A DNA stretch of 8,168 nucleotides from an uncultured Clostridia bacterium (GTDB lineage Bacteria > Bacillota > Clostridia > TANB77 > CAG-508). The stretch covers positions 1 to 8,168 of the forward strand of contig CALXAW010000057.1 in assembly GCA_944386375.1 (NCBI GenBank), given 5' to 3'. The notes beneath the pieces are model-generated. The model had not been told where the DNA came from, did no database searches, and saw nothing but the letters and a program-made list of their open reading frames with translations. The first letter of the stretch is position 1, and the number at the start of each line of letters is the position of its first letter. Both the position numbers and the translations under genes were made by a program. Shown one piece after another: positions 1 through 5,327 of this stretch.

Positions 1-74
1 TCAGCTTTCTCTAATAATTCTTTTGTGCTCCACGTTCCATCTGAGTTAGTTGTATGTGAATGTAAATCAATCAT
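1..74 (-). CDS. PHP-domain phosphoesterase, N-terminal fragment (runs off left edge)
   Basis: The first 24 codons of a gene that continues beyond the window. The protein begins MIDLHSHTTNSDGTWSTKEL. The DLHSH block (residues 3-7) followed by NSDGT (10-14) is the metal-binding motif I of the PHP (polymerase and histidinol phosphatase) family, whose members are metal-dependent phosphoesterases such as histidinol-phosphate phosphatase and the nucleotide phosphatase YciV/RNase AM. The start overlaps the stop of the upstream kinase-like gene by 8 bases, and GAAAGGGA about 8 nt before the ATG gives a ribosome binding site. It is therefore almost certainly the fifth gene of the operon. With only motif I visible, the substrate cannot be predicted. 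In this context a nucleotide or sugar-phosphate phosphatase is reasonable inference. Confidence 0.8.
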   Translation of the reverse strand, partial: MIDLHSHTTNSDGTWSTKELLEKA

Positions 75-756
75 TATATATTTCCCTTTCAGTTTCTTTT
101 AATTTTAAATTCAATAAACCACAAACTGTTTCTAACACTTCTTGCTTTGACATCTCATTAGTATTTACTATGTGTATCTTTCCATCGTTTCGAGGAATAC
201 ATGATATTTTTTCAAAAAATTCTATTTGTTTATTTATTAGTCTAGCTTCTATCCAATCAGTTTCAGATAAAGCTCTTCCTCTTTGTAATTCTCTAAGTTT
301 ATTTCTCCTTAAAATTTCATTAAAATCAGCTTGCAACCAAACATATTCATCTGGCAACCTAATACTTAATTTGTGTGTTTCCTGTATAAACTCCTGATAA
401 AGTTCTTTTGCATTTTTATAAATCCCTTTCCACTTATTTATGCTTTCGAAAGAATATGATACAGATAATATTTCTAATATTCCACTGTCTATACAAACAT
501 TTTTACCTTGTTTTGCTAATCTATTTGCTTCTATTAGTTTATTTAGTTCTAGTTCGAAAAAAAATTTTTGGTTTTCTTTTTCTTCTTCTGCATTTTTAGG
601 AATTGATGGAATATTTAATTTCCTGATATTGTACATTTCTATAAAAAGTCTTGCTTCTGGTATAATAAAAACATTTTTTGCTCTTCCTTTTAGATTTTCG
701 CATATTGTTGTTTTTCCAGCATTAGAAGTCCCATCGATTACACTTATTTTTCCCAT
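67..756 (-). CDS. P-loop nucleoside/nucleotide kinase-like protein (AAA family)
   Basis: A 229-residue single-domain P-loop protein. Residues 9-17 (GTSNAGKTT) are a Walker A motif directly after an initial beta strand (ISVID), as in thymidylate and deoxynucleoside kinases. VCIDSG at 87-92 resembles the second core strand with its Asp. An Arg-rich stretch at 150-161 (RRNKLRELQRGR) followed by an acidic helix resembles the lid of small-molecule kinases. These features fit the broad nucleoside/nucleotide kinase-like group of ATPases, but the acceptor cannot be read from the sequence. It lies 10 nt after the deoxyribosyltransferase-like gene, with a GAGGAG ribosome binding site overlapping that gene's stop. 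Its own TGA lies inside the start of the PHP gene, so coupled translation is likely. I infer phosphorylation of a nucleoside or nucleotide; a regulatory ATPase is the alternative. Confidence 0.75.
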   Translation of the reverse strand: MGKISVIDGTSNAGKTTICENLKGRAKNVFIIPEARLFIEMYNIRKLNIPSIPKNAEEEKENQKFFFELELNKLIEANRLAKQGKNVCIDSGILEILSVSYSFESINKWKGIYKNAKELYQEFIQETHKLSIRLPDEYVWLQADFNEILRRNKLRELQRGRALSETDWIEARLINKQIEFFEKISCIPRNDGKIHIVNTNEMSKQEVLETVCGLLNLKLKETEREIYND

Positions 757-766
757 TATACACTCC

Positions 767-1192
767 TCAAACTTCTTTTAACATTTTTTCTAATTCTTCT
801 AGATTTCTCGCTATTTTAAAATCCATACAACCTTCTATCATTAAATTATCATTACCTGTATAATCTAATGCTCTTGTATCTGTTTTAAAACCAATTGCTT
901 TTATCCCCCATGCATATGCCATCCCTAATTCTACGCATCCACCTTCATCTGGAACTCTTCCATTTAAATCAAAAATTAGTAAGTCAGATTTCTTTATACA
1001 ATGTACATCTCCCTCAAATATTTTTTTATTAATTTCTAATTTATTAGCTTCATTTATCATATCATAAGCAAGTCCTGATTCATCCTGAGGTAAATATACT
1101 TCATATCCTTTGCTTTCTAGCCATTTCTTCATTTCTTTGTTTTTCTTTAGCTCCATATCATTAAATAATGGTGCTGCATAATAAATTTTCAT
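767..1192 (-). CDS. Nucleoside 2-deoxyribosyltransferase-like enzyme
   Basis: A 141-residue protein of the nucleoside 2-deoxyribosyltransferase (NDT) family, which cleaves the N-glycosidic bond of (deoxy)nucleosides or nucleotides and transfers the sugar to another base or to water. It shows the family pattern: an N-terminal strand with YYAAPLF (residues 4-10), paired acidic residues at D62 and D70, and DEGGCVELGMAYAWG at 82-96, in which E88 is the expected catalytic nucleophile. GNDNLMIEG (113-121) matches the C-terminal region that closes the active site. The length is typical for NDT and for the related 5'-monophosphate N-glycosidases (Rcl type), and the two cannot be separated here. The ribosome binding site AGAAAGGA lies 8 nt before the ATG, overlapping the end of the transporter gene 14 nt upstream. 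A salvage role for an imported base or nucleoside fits this context. Confidence 0.85.
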   Translation of the reverse strand: MKIYYAAPLFNDMELKKNKEMKKWLESKGYEVYLPQDESGLAYDMINEANKLEINKKIFEGDVHCIKKSDLLIFDLNGRVPDEGGCVELGMAYAWGIKAIGFKTDTRALDYTGNDNLMIEGCMDFKIARNLEELEKMLKEV

Positions 1193-1206
1193 AAACTTAA
1201 TCCTTT

Positions 1207-1875
1207 CTATAAAATTCTATACTTTATTCCGTTATCATAAGTATCTATCTTTTCCTTTTTCTTTATAAAATTAATAACTCTAAATGTAATAGGTGTTAAA
1301 ATTATTTCCAAAAATACTTTTAAAATAAATGTATTGCTCATTAAAAATATCATTGTTTGTAAATCTAAACTATCTATAAACACAATTGGTATAAATATTA
1401 ATGTATCTAAACCTTCTCCTACTAGAGTCGAACTTATAGTTCTTAGTGCTAAATATTTTCCTTCTGTTTTTACTTTCAGCTTTGACATTACTATCGAATT
1501 TGCAAAATTTCCAACTAAAAATGCTATAAATGATGCAATTAAAATTCTTGGTGTAATTCCTAATATATCTACTAATTCTTCTTGCATTCTAAATAAGTCA
1601 CTTGATGGTAATAAAATTGTAATTTTAAAAATTATAATCATTAATAAATTACAAAAAAACGAAGTCCATATTATAAGTTTTGACTTATTAAATCCATAAA
1701 CTTCCGTAAACACATCATTTAATATATATGTAATAGGGAAAAGGATATCTCCTGCTGTAAATATTAGACCTACTATATTTATTGTTTTTATAGTAATTAT
1801 GTTAGATATCAGCAGACATGTAATATTTAAAGCACATAAAACAATAAAAACTTTTGAATACTCTTCTTTCTTCAT
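1207..1875 (-). CDS. YhhQ/VUT-family queuosine-precursor transporter
   Basis: A 222-residue integral membrane protein of the VUT/YhhQ family (queuosine precursor transporters). About six hydrophobic segments are visible, near residues 8-28, 35-55, 67-89, 109-128, 155-170 and 175-203. The family signatures are clear: GDILFPITYILNDVFTEVYGF at 42-62, GNFANSIVMSKLK at 122-134, and RTISSTLVGEGLDTLIF at 145-161. Characterised members import preQ0/preQ1 and, in some bacteria, queuine, for tRNA queuosine modification. Its ATG overlaps the stop of the upstream ParB-like gene by 4 bases (ATGA), and a GAGGAG ribosome binding site sits 5 nt upstream. It ends in TAG, followed immediately by the ribosome binding site of the next gene. 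The family call is strong; the exact substrate is not known. Confidence 0.92.
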   Translation of the reverse strand: MKKEEYSKVFIVLCALNITCLLISNIITIKTINIVGLIFTAGDILFPITYILNDVFTEVYGFNKSKLIIWTSFFCNLLMIIIFKITILLPSSDLFRMQEELVDILGITPRILIASFIAFLVGNFANSIVMSKLKVKTEGKYLALRTISSTLVGEGLDTLIFIPIVFIDSLDLQTMIFLMSNTFILKVFLEIILTPITFRVINFIKKKEKIDTYDNGIKYRIL

Positions 1876-2522
1876 ATTAACTCCTCAATTATTTCTCTAT
1901 CTATTATTTTAACATAGTCATAATTAAATCCTCTGTTAATAAAAAAATCCTTTCCGTAATTTACATCAAGTAAATCGAATATCGCAAATTGTATTTTTAA
2001 GTTTAGATATAGAGCTATTGATAGTCTATGCGCTCCATCTATTATTTCACCATTTGGGGTTACAGGTATAATAGTTTTTATTCCATGTTTTTTTACATCA
2101 TCAATTAGGATATTAAAGCTTTTTATAAAACTTTCCGGTGTATTTTTTCTTCCATCTGGTTCGGTAAAATGATTAAATTTTTCAATATGCTCTAAATAGA
2201 TTTTTCTAGCCAATCCGTAATTTATTTTTGTTATATATGATTGTACATAGTAATATTTAATAAAAACATCATATCTATATATACTAATTAAATTAATTGG
2301 CATAGTTTCATATATTCTTATTTTATTTCTTCTTGGTAACAACGATAATATATAATCATTTCTCAATAATTTTTCAAATTGATTATATTTAATAGTATTT
2401 ATGAATTTAGCTTTTTTAATGGGCAACCCTTTACTTTTTTTGTTTTTATCTCTTAATTTTTCAAATTTAATCTTACCCATTCCTTCAAACTGTATTTCCA
2501 TTTCTTTTTTCTTAATCTTCAT
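1872..2522 (-). CDS. ParB/sulfiredoxin-fold protein with DGAHR motif
   Basis: A 216-residue protein with a basic, Lys-rich N-terminus (residues 1-45) and a C-terminal domain whose signature is PVTPNGEIIDGAHRLSIAL (153-171). A strand, then DG-x-HR, then a helix is the core of the ParB N-terminal/sulfiredoxin-like fold. That superfamily includes ParB CTPases, nucleases, and free-serine kinases of the SbnI/SerK type, which also carry a DG-H-R motif. No ParB helix-turn-helix region is visible and no parA is nearby, so a chromosome-partition role is unlikely. A small-molecule kinase, nucleotide-binding or regulatory role is more plausible. It is the first gene behind the promoter at 2544-2572, with AAGGAAAT about 9 nt before the ATG, and overlaps the transporter gene by 4 bases. 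Function is unassigned. Confidence 0.75.
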   Translation of the reverse strand: MKIKKKEMEIQFEGMGKIKFEKLRDKNKKSKGLPIKKAKFINTIKYNQFEKLLRNDYILSLLPRRNKIRIYETMPINLISIYRYDVFIKYYYVQSYITKINYGLARKIYLEHIEKFNHFTEPDGRKNTPESFIKSFNILIDDVKKHGIKTIIPVTPNGEIIDGAHRLSIALYLNLKIQFAIFDLLDVNYGKDFFINRGFNYDYVKIIDREIIEELI

Positions 2523-2543
2523 TTTCTTATTTCCTTTTTTTGC

Positions 2544-2572
2544 ATTATAGCATTTTTTAAAATAAATTTCAA
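2544..2572 (-). promoter_or_regulatory. Sigma-A promoter of the salvage-like operon
   Basis: Read on the minus strand: TTGAAA (-35, bases 2572-2567), a 17-base spacer, then TATAAT (-10, bases 2549-2544). This is a 5/6 and 6/6 match at ideal spacing. Initiation about 7 nt downstream would leave a leader of only about 15 nt before the ATG at 2522, just enough for the ribosome binding site. There is therefore no room for a 5' riboswitch. The operon looks constitutive unless a repressor overlaps the promoter. Confidence 0.8.
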
Positions 2573-2708
2573 TCTCTGATTAATATCCGTATGAGTTTTA
2601 TTTTTTCCGTCAATTAAAAATTTACAAATTATTCACATAAAATCATAGTAATTTAAGTAGATTTATGATATATTATTAGTAAGTTTTTAAGGAAAGGTGT
2701 TAAAAAAT

Positions 2709-2921
2709 ATGGCAAATGTAAAACAGCGAATGCTAGATATTGTTAATTCTGTACCTGATGATTATTTCGATGGTTTAAAACCAACAGAAATGGTATCTAA
2801 ACTTATGTTTGAATATATAGACAGATATGGCGAAGATGAAACAACTATCATTCCAGGTACAAACAAGCATTTAACTAGAGAAACTATAAAAGAAATGCTT
2901 GAAAGTAAAAATCCAAATTAA
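2709..2921 (+). CDS. Small hypothetical protein, divergent from the salvage-like operon
   Basis: A 70-residue acidic protein (MANVKQRMLDIVNSVPDDYF...). I do not recognise the family. It is predicted mostly helical, with no signal peptide, membrane segment or Cys. A GTG start at 2697 is possible in the same frame, but that codon overlaps the ribosome binding site AAGGAAAGG (2689-2697), so the ATG at 2709 is preferred. The next ORF begins 16 nt downstream with its own strong ribosome binding site, making a two-gene unit. Several AT-rich -10-like hexamers (for example TATGAT at 2664-2669) lie upstream, but none has a good -35 partner. The size, pairing and scarred surroundings suggest an accessory or toxin-antitoxin-like pair, which is inference only. 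Confidence 0.55.
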   Translation: MANVKQRMLDIVNSVPDDYFDGLKPTEMVSKLMFEYIDRYGEDETTIIPGTNKHLTRETIKEMLESKNPN

Positions 2922-2937
2922 AAGGAGGTTGATATAA

Positions 2938-3147
2938 ATGGATTTTATGAAAAAAACTTTAAACCAAGTTGATGTACATGAAAATACTCTATATAATATT
3001 ATTTACGATTTATTTTTCTTTGCAAAGCTTCAAGAAAGTGAAGATAATATTAAAAACGGTAAAGTCTGTACATTAGAAGAATTAAAACAACATATAGTCT
3101 CCAAAATGGAGAATGTTGAATTTTCTTCTAATTATTCTTGTTCATAA
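2938..3147 (+). CDS. Small protein with antitoxin-like C-terminal segment
   Basis: A 69-residue protein preceded by an excellent ribosome binding site (AAAGGAGG, 9 nt before the ATG). Residues 30-53 contain KLQESEDNIKNGKVCTLEEL, which resembles the 'E-x-DI-x-NGR-x-T-x-EEL' tail common in type II antitoxins and related small proteins. The N-terminal half has no clear DNA-binding motif. From about residue 54 the coding strand lies opposite the RhuM-family remnant (3099-3260), so the last 16 residues may be a by-product of a rearrangement that cut the original C-terminus. No partner toxin is visible downstream. It could be an orphan antitoxin or a decaying accessory gene; the antitoxin label is weak. 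Confidence 0.45.
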   Translation: MDFMKKTLNQVDVHENTLYNIIYDLFFFAKLQESEDNIKNGKVCTLEELKQHIVSKMENVEFSSNYSCS

Positions 3148-3260
3148 ATATTTGCTATATGTTTATAAATTTCTTTATCATTGACATCAAATAATTCTGC
3201 AATAGCTTGTGCATTTAGTCAAACATCTTCATTTTGTAAAATTACTTCTATATTAATTAT
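3099..3260 (-). pseudogene. RhuM-family (virulence protein RhuM) N-terminal remnant
   Basis: In one minus-strand frame the sequence reads INIEVILQNEDV, stop, LNAQAIAELFDVNDKEIYKHI, ANIYEQE, stop, LEENSTFS. This follows the N-terminal region of RhuM-family proteins, whose usual form is roughly 'VR...ED-x-VWLTQ-x-x-MAELF...HI-x-NI-x-x-x-GEL-x-x-NSTCS'. The first stop is TGA (3219-3221), exactly where the family has Trp. The second is TAA (3132-3134), in the 'GEL' position. No start codon with a ribosome binding site is present. The remnant is cut at its upstream end by the hairpin at 3265 and fades at its downstream end inside the antisense of the 2938-3147 ORF. Intact RhuM proteins are about 300 residues and are usually accessory genes. 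This is a dead fragment. Confidence 0.7.
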
Positions 3261-3264
3261 GTGC

Positions 3265-3343
3265 AATGTGGGAGCGTGGCGACTTTTATTTAATAGAGAA
3301 ATGTCACTTTCCTATTATATTAAAGTTGCTATGCTCCCACATT
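3265..3343. repeat. 79-nt long hairpin (near-perfect inverted repeat)
   Basis: The left arm starts AATGTGGGAGCGTGGCGAC (3265-3283) and pairs with GTTGCTATGCTCCCACATT (3325-3343). Pairing then continues inward through 3284-3296 with 3312-3324 and 3298-3301 with 3308-3311, leaving a 6-nt loop (3302-3307). The total is about 36 pairs with two T-T mismatches and one bulged A (3297). Three of the pairs are G-T (3276/3332, 3278/3330, 3281/3327), which are wobble pairs only if the plus strand is transcribed. There is no T-run after either arm, so it does not look like an ordinary terminator. A miniature palindromic element (MITE-like) or a structured RNA are the main options. The outer 19 bases are far more GC-rich than the surroundings. 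Confidence 0.8.
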
Positions 3344-3390
3344 TATAATAAACTTCCTAATTTGTATATAAATTGTTTTTCTTTAAAATT

Positions 3391-3982
3391 TTATTTACAA
3401 TTATTCATATAAAATTTCTTTTCTGCAAGTTTGTCTTGTACTCCACGTAGTGCCTCGCCGAATCTTTGGAAGTGAACCACTTCTCTTTCTCTTAAATAAC
3501 GAAGTGGATCTACTACATCTGGGTTATCTCTACATAAGTCTATTAATTTTTCATAAGTTGCTCTTGCCTTTTGTTCTGCTGCTAAGTCTTCTTGTAGGTT
3601 TGCTATAGGGTCACCTTTTGCTGCAATATATGCTGCTGTAAACGGTGCCCCTGCTGCAGACTGTGGATATACATCTACACCATGGTCTGTGTAATATGCT
3701 CCAAGTCCAGCTTTTTCTATCTCTTCTATTGATGCATTTTTGGTTAATTGATGCACAATAGTTCCAACCATTTCTAAGTGTGCAAGTTCTTCTGTTCCGG
3801 ATGTCATTTAAAATTGCTTTTGCCTTTTGGTCTGGCATGCCAAATCTTTGTGATAAATAACGAAGTGATGCGGCAAGCTCGCCATCTGGTCCACCATATT
3901 GAGATATAATATTTTTTGCAAGTTTAGCATCTGTGCATTTTATATTTATTGGATATTGTAACATTTTGTTATAAGTCCACAT
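3391..3982 (-). pseudogene. cotJC: CotJC, manganese-catalase-like spore coat protein, frameshifted
   Basis: The two halves together make a normal-length CotJC (about 196 residues). It begins MWTYNKMLQYPINIK, has the GGPDGELAASLRYL helix, and ends after REREVVHFQRFGEAL. The dinuclear-manganese ligands of the family are present: E35, E65 and H68 (in TEELAHLEM), E136, E167 and H170. The reading frame breaks after AILNDI, where GACATCCGGAACA carries one base too many. Dropping one G of 3799-3800 (plus-strand) restores GTEELAHLEM. As written, translation from 3982 runs out of frame after residue 61. The downstream half has an ATG (3805-3807) but no convincing ribosome binding site. CotJB's stop abuts the ATG directly (TAAATG), with AAAGGGGG as ribosome binding site. 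This is either a true frameshift mutation or a sequencing error; the rest looks well conserved. Confidence 0.88.
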
Positions 3983-4306
3983 TTAAAAATTCCCCCTTTC
4001 CCATGGCCAAGGTTCTTCTAGCCATCTCCATTTGTTACATGGGTAGTTTATTGTAAGAGGGCCATAAACCTTTTGATATTCATCTTTTAGTTCTTTTACT
4101 TCTTTACAATATTTTTTATGAAGACATAAAGCCTTGCTTTCTTCAGGGTGTGTGTCTAAATACAATGCAAGTTCATTTATTGCAAATTCTAAACTTCGTA
4201 TTTGACATATCATGTCTCTTCTTATTTGTTCTCTTTTTGAGCAGCATATTTCTTGCTCATTTATCTCTTGTTTATTACATCCACAATCTCTAACTTCTAT
4301 TGACAT
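3983..4306 (-). CDS. cotJB: CotJB spore coat assembly protein
   Basis: A 107-residue protein. The CotJB domain occupies roughly residues 30-105, with the characteristic ELALYLDTHPEESKAL (46-61), a helix with KELKDEYQKVYGPLT (71-85), and a C-terminal WRWLEEPWPWERG (93-105). In Bacillus subtilis, CotJB is needed for the CotJ proteins to enter the spore coat. The N-terminus differs from the compact family form in being Cys-rich (DCGCNK, ICCSK), giving eight Cys in all. The start overlaps the end of cotJA by 10 bases, and its AGGAGAGGGG ribosome binding site lies within cotJA. The stop directly touches the cotJC start, so the three genes are translationally coupled. Confidence 0.93.
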   Translation of the reverse strand: MSIEVRDCGCNKQEINEQEICCSKREQIRRDMICQIRSLEFAINELALYLDTHPEESKALCLHKKYCKEVKELKDEYQKVYGPLTINYPCNKWRWLEEPWPWERGNF

Positions 4307-4653
4307 TTATTGCACCCCTCTCCTATTTTATTTGTTGCCTCTATATATGCAATTTCTGCCATAGATTGACCTGGCACATATGGGCTAACTAATTCTGGAA
4401 ATATTGTTCCCATTTTTAAGCCTATTTCTGGTTTAAATGTTTTATCCATATATTGAATTGGAACATAACTTTGTGCAAGCATTGGGTTAGCTGGAAATAC
4501 TCCTTTTTCTTCGTCAAACCCACATCCACAATCGTCATTATATTCATGGCAAGAACACATTGTTTCTTGGCATTTATCTTCTAACATATTTGCCTCGCAA
4601 TTATTATAGTTATTGTTTATACAACAACATTTTCTGCGTCTACGATTATACAT
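4297..4653 (-). CDS. cotJA: CotJA spore coat associated protein, Cys-rich N-terminus
   Basis: A 118-residue protein, first gene of the cotJ operon. The CotJA domain is at about residues 54-107: MLAQSYVPIQYMDKTFKPEIGLKMGTIFPELVSPYVPGQ, including the invariant-looking GTIFPEL. In front lies an unusual 50-residue leader starting MYNRRRRKCCC, with nine Cys (CCC, CSC, CGC patterns). Two more Cys are at the C-terminus (CNKC), eleven in total. Such Cys density suggests disulfide cross-linking or metal binding in the coat, which is inference. The ribosome binding site AAGGAGG is 7 nt before the ATG. A sporulation-type promoter candidate lies just upstream. It ends in TAG and overlaps cotJB by 10 bases. 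Confidence 0.93.
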   Translation of the reverse strand: MYNRRRRKCCCINNNYNNCEANMLEDKCQETMCSCHEYNDDCGCGFDEEKGVFPANPMLAQSYVPIQYMDKTFKPEIGLKMGTIFPELVSPYVPGQSMAEIAYIEATNKIGEGCNKCQ

Positions 4654-4681
4654 TTTTTTGCCTCCTTTTTGGTTATATTAC

Positions 4682-4708
4682 ATTATATGAACTTTTTTTA
4701 TAAAATGT
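4682..4708 (-). promoter_or_regulatory. Possible sigma-E-type promoter of cotJABC
   Basis: On the minus strand CATATAAT (4689-4682) matches the sigma-E -10 consensus CATACAAT at 7 of 8 bases. ACATT (4708-4704) lies 14 nt upstream, one mismatch from the ATATT core of the -35. The cotJ operon of Bacillus subtilis is sigma-E dependent, which supports the reading. The same -10 contains TATAAT, so a weak sigma-A promoter cannot be excluded. No terminator separates it from the upstream BclA-like gene, so readthrough is also possible. Confidence 0.45.
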
Positions 4709-4715
4709 TTACATA

Positions 4716-5240
4716 TTACGCTATTTTTTCTATATCTATTCTGGCATTTTCGTATACTATATCTTCAATTGATACTCCATTTAGTTTTAGTACATCTCCT
4801 GCTTGCAATTTTAATATTACAGTACTTGTTAAAGTCTCTCTGTTGCTTGTAGTATTTCGTATTACAGCAGATTCATTAAATGTATTTTGCACTGGATTAT
4901 TATTTACAACAAGAACTGCATTAAAATTAAATGTGCCTGAAACATCTTGAACTCCATATAATTGGTATGATATTTGGTATATTCCTGTTTCGTTTATATT
5001 TATTTCGTCACTTCCATCTGTATGGCTTAGTGCTGTTCCTTCTACTATTTGATTTTGACTAAATTTTATAGATGTTGTACCAGTTGTAGTATTGTCTCCA
5101 CTTTGTGCAGTTGCTACAAGTATATTAGGTGTTATTTGATTGTTAGAATTATTTATAACTGCAATAACTAAAAGTATTATAAACAAAATTAAAACCCCAA
5201 TTATTATTTTGGGTATTACATTATTACATCCACAAAACAT
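4716..5240 (-). CDS. Membrane-anchored BclA/C1q-like jelly-roll protein, probably spore-surface
   Basis: A 174-residue protein. Residues 1-11 (MFCGCNNVIPK) precede one strong transmembrane helix at about 12-30. A Thr/Asn-rich linker and a C-terminal domain from about 50 to 174 follow. The domain resembles the BclA C-terminal/C1q-TNF-like fold: an opening strand with IKFSQNQIVEGTALS, the hallmark ININETGIYQISYQLYG (80-96), then alternating strands ending LKLQAGDVLKLNG and ARIDIEKIA. Family members form trimers on spore or exosporium surfaces, usually after a collagen-like GXY repeat; here no GXY repeat exists and a membrane helix takes its place. The ribosome binding site GGGAGGAG is 5 nt from the ATG. 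The gene is 62 nt upstream of cotJA, which supports sporulation expression. Fold call moderately sure; ligand and location inferred. Confidence 0.75.
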   Translation of the reverse strand: MFCGCNNVIPKIIIGVLILFIILLVIAVINNSNNQITPNILVATAQSGDNTTTGTTSIKFSQNQIVEGTALSHTDGSDEININETGIYQISYQLYGVQDVSGTFNFNAVLVVNNNPVQNTFNESAVIRNTTSNRETLTSTVILKLQAGDVLKLNGVSIEDIVYENARIDIEKIA

Positions 5241-5259
5241 AAATACTCCTCCCTTATTT

Positions 5260-5268
5260 TATAATATG
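5260..5268 (-). promoter_or_regulatory. Possible sporulation-sigma -10 element
   Basis: CATATTATA on the minus strand, 19-27 nt before the ATG at 5240, fits the CATANNNTA form of sigma-K -10 elements and partly the sigma-E and sigma-G forms. No convincing -35 is seen at the usual distance. It is the only promoter-like element between the pyk terminator and this gene, which needs a promoter there. Confidence 0.3.
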
Positions 5269-5292
5269 AGCTATTATGTAACTAGGACACAA

Positions 5293-5323
5293 AAAAAGTG
5301 AAAATTAAAAATTTTCACTTTTT
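5293..5323 (-). terminator. Intrinsic terminator after pyk
   Basis: A perfect 14-bp inverted repeat (AAAAAGTGAAAATT at 5293-5306 with AATTTTCACTTTTT at 5310-5323) and a 3-nt loop, starting 4 bases after the pyk stop. In minus-strand RNA the stem ends in a run of seven U (through 5291). It separates the gpi-pyk unit from the sporulation block. Confidence 0.88.
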
Positions 5324-5327
5324 GGGG

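Noticed and set aside
2642..2669. Inverted repeat ATCATA/TATGAT as an operator
   Set aside because: Arms of only 6 bp, 16 nt apart, are expected by chance in such AT-rich DNA.
2523..2708. preQ1 or other riboswitch in front of the transporter operon
   Set aside because: The predicted leader is only about 15 nt, and no preQ1-aptamer-like stem or conserved core is seen on the minus strand.
3132..3260. TGA read as Trp (alternative genetic code)
   Set aside because: TGA ends the kinase-like, NDT-like and ParB-like genes in normal positions, other genes use TGG for Trp, and the remnant also has a TAA in frame.
3265..3343. Hairpin as a rho-independent terminator of cotJC or the plus-strand pair
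   Set aside because: Neither side is followed by a T-run, and the stem is far longer than usual terminators.
3795..3807. Programmed frameshifting in cotJC
   Set aside because: No slippery run suits a +1 shift at ATC CGG, and CotJC is not known for recoding. A mutation or sequencing error is favoured.
3391..3807. Downstream half of cotJC as an independent small protein
   Set aside because: It lacks a proper ribosome binding site and contains only part of a four-helix metal site whose other ligands are in the upstream half.
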